NCBI GenBank assembly: GCA_963971425.1
Contig: OZ020521.1
Coordinates: 12,603,519 to 12,667,518 of the forward strand
DNA from: Bryoerythrophyllum caledonicum
Taxonomy: Eukaryota > Streptophyta > Bryopsida > Pottiales > Pottiaceae
DNA: 64,000 nucleotides
Direction: 5' to 3'
A model generated the notes under the pieces. That model was given only the letters and a program-made list of their open reading frames with translations. It was not told the origin of the DNA and searched no databases. The translations under genes were made by a program, and so were the position numbers. This document shows positions 57,741-64,000 of this stretch, in pieces (position 1 is the stretch's first letter; every line of letters begins with the position of its first letter).

Positions 57741-60700
57741 CTAACGAGCTTTCATTTCACTCCGGCGAAGCATTGACGCGGTGATGGTGATGTCGCCGAC
57801 GTCCTCACGACGCGTCGCGGGCGATTCCTTGAACGAGGAGGACTCTTCTATTACGGTAGCAAGCTCGCTCTTTCCGAATGCCAGCATGCGCACTGCGTCG
57901 AGTGCCTGCTCAGATTCTTCGTCTCCCAGCTCGCTCAGCACCACCACCTCCGACTCGGACTCGTTCTTCACCAACATGGCCACCACGCGGGCCATGGTGG
58001 GCCGCTGCTCCGGCGCGCTTTGCACGCACAGGAGGGCGATGTTGGTCACCCGCTGCACGTCCAGCTTCTCGTCGTCTCGCAAGGTCAGTGTCGGGTCTAC
58101 CAAGTCACTGAGCTTGCCCTCCTTGTGCAATTTCCAGGCCTGAATATGGATCTTCGTCAGAAATTCTGGTGCAACCTTTTTAGTCTAGGAACACACATTG
58201 GTATCATTACAGTTTCCGAGATTTTACCTATGTTGTGCACATTTATGGTGGCTAGTACTAGGCAGTGCATCCCCTAGGATAGATCCAAGTGCACTGGCGT
58301 CGAGTTATTTGCTTCTCACGACATATATAGTCAATTTCAGGATTGATGTTGCTGTAAGACAAATTACCTGTTATCATAGTTTGTATCTTACATGCCTACC
58401 ACGTCTCTTGGATCAAACTAGCACAGACTTGAGAATTTAACAGAATGCCTACCACGTCTCCTGGATCAAACTAGCACAGGTTTGAGAATTAAACAGAATG
58501 CCTACCCATTTGGAGAGATACGCCTCGTCTGGTGGCTTTGTCTCGTCGATGTTCCTTCGCCCACTCACAATTTCCAGACACAAAACTCCGAAGCTGAACA
58601 CATCAACTTTGTCACTCAGCTGGCCCAGGGATGCATACTCGGGTGCCAAATATCCCCTGCATTGGCATTCATGGACATTTTCAGAGACAATGTTCTTATA
58701 GCATTTGAGTGGCAAGGACAATGAAATATTCGTGCTTGAACTGATAACTGATAGTTTAGGCTGGTAAAATATATTTATGCCGACTGAAAATGCTAGTGTC
58801 ATACAAATATCCACCTTCAATAAAGTGAACCCGAATCGCCAGATTTGAGGTCTACAAATTGAACTTCTTTATCAGTGACATCGGAAAATGTAATACTTGG
58901 TTTGTAGTGGGCTTACTTGGTCCCAGCAACATGGACTGTCATAATGTGGCTCTGTTCATCCGGAAACAGGAAGGCTAATCCAAAATCTGCAATCTTGGGC
59001 TCAAGGTTCTTGTCTAGTAAGACGTTCCCGGCTTTTATGTCTCGATGCAGAACTCGGGGCTGAGCCAACTCATGTAGGTAATGCAATCCGCGAGCTACGC
59101 CAAGGCAGATGTTTCGTCGGGAAATCCAGCTCACGACAGTCTTCCTCTCACCTCCTGTGATACATCACGAATGATATAACCTTGTGTGAAAGCCGTCTCT
59201 AAAGCATGGCCGGACCATTGTATCTCCCAAGAAGATCATCTATAGTTAGAGGGGAGAATTCACTCACGGAGAAGAATTTGGTCGATATCGTAGTTATCCA
59301 CGTAGTCATACACAAGCAGCCTCTGGTGTCCGTGAAGGCAACACCCTTTCAAGTTCACAAGGTTTCTGTGTTTCATTCCGGTGATGAGGACAATCTCGTT
59401 CAGAAAGTCATCAATGGCTTCTGAGGTCTTGATAAACAGCTGCTTCACGGCCACCACATTTTTATTTGGCAATATACCCTGCACAAAGGTAACTCCTTTG
59501 GAAAGATTGTAAACCACAACTGCAATCTTTCCAAGTGACTTGAATCAACTCTTTCCGTGACTCCCCTGCCGCTCTGCATCAGTGCCAATTAAGGACTTGG
59601 GAAATCAGACTGTTACCTTATACACAGCTCCGTAGCCTCCTTCACCCACCTTCATATCCGGATGAAAGTCTCTTGTGGCAGCCCTTAGCTCGTTGTATGA
59701 AAATATCGCGGGCTTCACGTCGAACTCCTCAAACTCTGCATCATGTAGTGCACCTAGTCAAGGACAAGCTCTAGTAAACGTACATAAGTTACAATCCAGT
59801 TTCAGAGTTGCCTGCTGTGACTTGTAAGTACAGTATCTGCAATAACAGTTTGCATGGTTGAAATCATCAAAGCATGGTACTCACTTTGCCGAACTTGGAG
59901 GTGGAGATAGCGGTGGTAACTTCGAGTTCTATACAGAACAGCAGCAACGAAAACCAACAGTATCGAGAGTGCTGTTGTTGAGCTTACAGCCGCGGAAATG
60001 ATGACGATTCTTCGGTTGTGCGCCTTCAGAGCAGCTGAGTCAACAGCATGTTATCCTTCTCATGAGCAAGTTCATTCCAAATGGAAGTGGAGAATAATCA
60101 AGCTGACACTATTACATTGTGCTCGTGATTAATTCACTCCTGATATCGATCTTACCTTCAGAGTCGAAGCAGGTCTGCTGACAGAAACACCTTGTGCCAT
60201 CGTCAGAGTCTTTTCGGCAGTAAGGGTTGCCTTGAAGCCTGCAAAAGGCGACATTGAGAGTGTATCCTGAATCAATCACTTGAAACATGATGATTTCTTC
60301 TAAGGAAAAAAAGAAAACTCACCTGAAAATTGTGGAAATGTTTCCAACGTTTCCCTCAGGGTAGATGACGTTGGAGATGCTGTTGTTCTTGAGTGACAAT
60401 ATCCTTAACCCTTTGGATGCGTTGCCAGACTTTAATTTCACGAAGCCAAGTGCGAAAAACCGAGTGAGGTTGAGAGTCCCATCGATCTGATTGTCGTCTA
60501 GATACCTGAAACATCCAGTCATAATTTAACTACTAACCTTCACATCACCCTAAACCTCAACCTTAAACTCTAGATCCTTAACCTTATTTGCAATCCCGGC
60601 AGGATATGTCGGAAAGGCTAGCTTACAATTCCTTGAGAGAGCCCAGATCTGAGCCGTCCCAGAGGTCCACAGATCCTGTCAACTGATTCCTGGATAGGTC

Positions 60701-62917
60701 GAGCACAGAAAGGCTGTTGTTGACGCTGGTGTTGACAACGGCGGACAACGAGAATACACCAGTGAAGTTGTTGTTACTTATATTCCTGCATAAGTAACAC
60801 AACATCCAAGCCTGCCTTGCTCATTATTCACCTCCCGAAAAAAAGCCTCTATCTGACATCATGTGCATCTCATTCAAAATATGAAATCCATTCAAAGCAC
60901 TACAAGTATATGTCATAACAAGCTGAACTCAAGGAAATAGGCATTGAGCATGATTCAGTCGTACACGGCGAACAAAGAAGTAAGCATCGTCAGATCTGGC
61001 AGTGACCCGTTGAACGAGTTATTGGACATATCCCTGCAAACAGCAGCTTGTTCAAAAGCCATAGAATGATCCACACACAAAGGGGCAAAATTGCAGCAAT
61101 TAGCACAGCACATGGTGAAAGTAGATCTCATCAACGAGAAGAAGCTTCACTCTCATAATTATTCCAATTCCAAGCCTGACCCATGTTGAGGATAATAGCG
61201 TGAAAATTTTCGATCTAAACCAAAGAATGATGAGGCTCTGGGAAAGTAATGTACTGGCATTTACAGATATTGTAAGTGCTTGCACCGAGTGAAGTCTGGC
61301 AATCCTCCAGTGAATTTGTTCGAAGATAAGTCCCTGCATAGTTTACTAACTTGTGAGGACAGTCATCTGACCCTTAAAGAGTGCATCGTACAAGTAGGAA
61401 ACAAAGGCAATTCTGAGATTCTTACAGAGTGGCCAACTGGGTCATGTTCTCAAAAGCTTGCTGAGGTATGTCTCCAGTGAATGAGTTTCTGGCCAGCTTC
61501 AGCGACTGGAGATACACCCATGTGTGGATTTGAGGCAGAGGAAACGTCCCATTGAACTGATTTCCACTCAAATCTCTGTCACAACAAGCAGCCGTCATTT
61601 TACCGACACGGCGTGAATTTTCTTTCTATACCTTCAAGGCATGATTTCAGTTTCGTTTCTGATGCTTACACTGTCAGAAAAGAAACGGACACGTCCGAAA
61701 GGTCTGGAAGGTTTCCACTGAATGCATTGTCATGGAGATCCCTGCTATACAGAACCAAAGATTAGAACCAGGGTTCGGAACCGTAAATTCTTAATGATCT
61801 CAACCCTGAGCCATGTGTCTGGAGAGTAATAAGTACTGCAAAATCAGCAAGTAATCATTTCCAATCTTCTGTGAGAACAATGAGTTAACTACTTGTAGGC
61901 AACAATCGGTTTCGAAGCTTACAGGATATACAGGCTCGGGTATTTGATTTCTAGGGGAAGAGGTCCAGACAGCTCAGGATTTCCAGTCAGTTCCCTGCAA
62001 CACATATACATGAAGAATGCACATGTCAATGCAGAAGGAATCATGTGGTATATGTAAGCAACTGTCCATCACATTTATGACGTCGACTTAGGCAAGCAAA
62101 GGGTTTTGATGGACATCAGTTGGCCATTTTGTGATGGTCACAATGAGAGCCCAGGGCCCAAAATACAGTACATCTTCGTGTTTAGAGAGGGGCTTCCTCA
62201 GTTACTGCCAAATCGAGAAGTGAATAACTTACAAGGTAGTTAGAGTCCTGATGTCTCCGATATCCCGTGGCAAATTTCCTGAGATTGATGCATTGTTGAG
62301 AGACCTGTGATTTCCAGAGAAATTAAACCTGTGCAGGCTTGTATGTGATGTACAAAAGGGTATCGCATTTTCTGACCTGAAAGTTCAAAACATAATATTC
62401 TATCCAAGAGCCCAAACAGAAGAATGTTGAAGAGAGGAAATTACAGGCCAATGACATAACCGTTGCACTCCCACCACTTTTCCTGTTTTAGGTTGGGAAT
62501 TTCTGTACAATTCACGTTCTCGAGACACTGCACTCCTCGCCAGTTTGGGTGCTCGGGGCTTGAAGCCTCATTGTTCCAGCATGGAAATATCTGAGTTGAG
62601 CTCCAGCCTGCCAAGTTGTTGGCCGCGTTGGGAGTCGTCTTGTTCCACTCTCCCCACAGAACTTGCAGAGCATTCACTGCCAAGCCCATCCAAACATAAC
62701 CGCAACCGCATGAATATTGCTCCGGTTCATCTACAATCCTACAACATACACATCCTAGCTATGATGACAACATGATAGTACTGTTTTACTCACAGGTGTT
62801 CTCCTCGTAATTAATACTGATGTGATCCCATTGCCCATCTGTGCTGAAAGGAGAACAGAAGAGAAACAGAAACACAAAGAGGATCATCTTATATTGTGGC
62901 GACCGCCTCATGAGCAT
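57741..62917 (-). CDS. LRR receptor-like kinase (LRR-VIII-2-like kinase domain, no visible malectin domain)
   Basis: Plasma-membrane receptor kinase, 874 aa in 17 exons: 62917-62794, 62676-62445, 62376-62233, 61994-61923, 61741-61670, 61575-61426, 61333-61265, 61033-60965, 60785-60627, 60505-60323, 60238-60156, 60034-59885, 59735-59617, 59478-59268, 59154-58917, 58656-58506, 58139-57741. All introns are GT-AG with matching phases. Signal peptide [14 protein letters not shown] follows a basic start. An LRR N-terminal cap has paired Cys and a Trp-rich segment (up to 118). About nine LRRs are encoded mostly by phase-2 exons of 69-72 nt or multiples. A Cys cluster ([19 protein letters not shown]) precedes the TM helix (about 462-487). 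In the kinase, [10 protein letters not shown] is at 533-542, Lys 554, HRD 649-651, DFG 669-671, and APE at 696-698. An RD kinase, so probably active. Met at 62911 is an alternative start. Confidence 0.92.
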
Positions 62918-64000
62918 CACGCACTCTAGATGACCCATTTGCACTCTTTAGTTTAACAGAACTGCTACTTGCACCATCACCTACGTCCACACCAGAGCTT
63001 TGCAATGTCTCAAGTCTCCTCAACCCAGTCTGCTTAACTAGTCAACTATGGCGGACGAGTGAGCAAACTCAGACTAGTAAACTAAATTGGCAGTGTCGAT
63101 GACCACTGAGTGCTTCTGAAGAAGTAAGATCATTTTCCAGAGAACACAAGGAAGATTTCATTGGAATCCACACCGGTCGAGTGTATTACCAAACAGTCAA
63201 CTGCCGGAAGACTGAGTCTCAACATTTACCGTTCAGACATCTGCAGGCTGTAAATGTTCAGATGCAGCAGTTGCACTTTGTCAGTCGAAGTTTCGTACCT
63301 TATGGGAATTATTATTGCTTCAAGACTTTGTAGCTAGACAGTGATCCCATGGCGTCGCCTTGCATAGGAAGGCCCAAGCCTGCGTAACGCGGCGTCACAC
63401 TTTGTAGTGGTCGGAATCTCCAACTCATGGCCATGTGATCAATCGAGGGACTGTCATTTGAAGTTCATCGATTCAGAACCCCCTCGCAGTACTAGACTTA
63501 TCTTGTGGGTGAATATATAACGTAGAGAAACATACAGTATCAGTTTGAATAATCAAGTCCTACGTATCCGGAAAGTAAAATCAGAAGCCAGGCGATAAAA
63601 ATATCCTTCCAGTACGTATATGAAGTCGTCCATTGCAGGCGTATGCTACAAGGAATTAACCCACTGAATCAAGTCCTGCGAGATGGATTTTCTCGAGCTC
63701 AGGTGATCAATGAAGGCAGGGTTTCTGAGTGTCTGGAAGCTGGAAAAATGAAAAAGACGAGGCTCAGCACAACTGCAGCGAAGAGAGACTGGTCGCTGGT
63801 GTCCTTGCAGCATAAAAGAAACGATCGACCAAAGGACGTCGAGATAGAGCATAGGAGACAGGGTTAACTGCGTCAAAAGCAAAGCAATTGAGGCGATTGC
63901 AATTGAATGTCAAATTCTGGTGTCCACTGGGAGAAATGTTAGGTGACATGAAGTTGAACAAAATATCTTCCATCCGGCTGTGGGATGAGTCAACTACCAT
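62918..64000. other. Upstream flank of the receptor kinase and window edge
   Basis: Should hold the kinase promoter. A minus-strand frame from ATG 64000 to 63764 (MVVDSSHSRMEDILFNFMSP, then 'LTFNCNRLNCFAFDAVN') runs from the edge; it could be a small gene or an exon but has no recognised domain. No TATA motif is obvious at the expected distance. Confidence 0.35.

Overview
This is plant nuclear DNA. The genes have spliced GT-AG introns and belong to land-plant families: an AP2/ERF factor of the ESR/LEP type, a CDKF;1-type kinase, an organellar GatB, a plastid-targeted membrane protein and an LRR receptor kinase. Short interstitial repeats are of the plant telomere type (CCCTAAA). Introns are mostly 60-480 bp, genes are sparse (about five or six in 64 kb), and the intergenic DNA is AT-rich and crowded with decayed transposons. 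A non-seed land plant (bryophyte or lycophyte grade) seems likely to me, but the sequence alone does not fix the species.

Layout. 1-13.2 kb is repeat-derived: a dead Tc1/mariner transposase (1.7-2.5 kb), a 0.8-kb element with 19-bp perfect terminal inverted repeats (3.76-4.57 kb), a 5'-truncated LINE with poly(A) tail and probable target duplication (5.18-6.72 kb) and several MITEs. The intron-containing ESR/LEP-type ERF gene lies at 13.6-15.2 kb (+). 15.9-24 kb holds more MITEs, a 1.7-kb foldback element and a 41-bp GC-rich hairpin. The CDKF;1-like gene (26.4-29.6 kb, -) has four exons and an unusually large insertion in its activation segment. GatB (31.7-34.8 kb, -) has eight exons joined by seven phase-0 introns. 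A plastid membrane-protein gene (39.3-40.6 kb, +) converges on a small basic polyQ protein gene (40.9-41.7 kb, -).

44.4-57.0 kb is a retroelement block. It contains a plus-strand retroelement-like ORF split by one in-frame TGA and preceded by degenerate tandem repeats, then a dead minus-strand Ty3-type element (gag, protease, RT-RNase H, integrase). That element carries a methyltransferase-like spacer region and a C-terminal PHD-like remnant, and a CACTA-like MITE is nested in its gag. 57.7-62.9 kb (-) is a 17-exon LRR receptor kinase of LRR-VIII-2-like kinase type with no visible malectin domain.

The genes do not form a pathway. The strongest non-gene signals are (i) one ~230-bp MITE family present at least seven times, once in a GatB intron; (ii) two copies of a ~290-bp Mutator-like MITE with 10-11-bp target duplications and telomere-like interior; and (iii) the foldback and hairpin structures at 18-20 kb. 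Exon coordinates were derived by hand from reading frame, splice signals and phase continuity.
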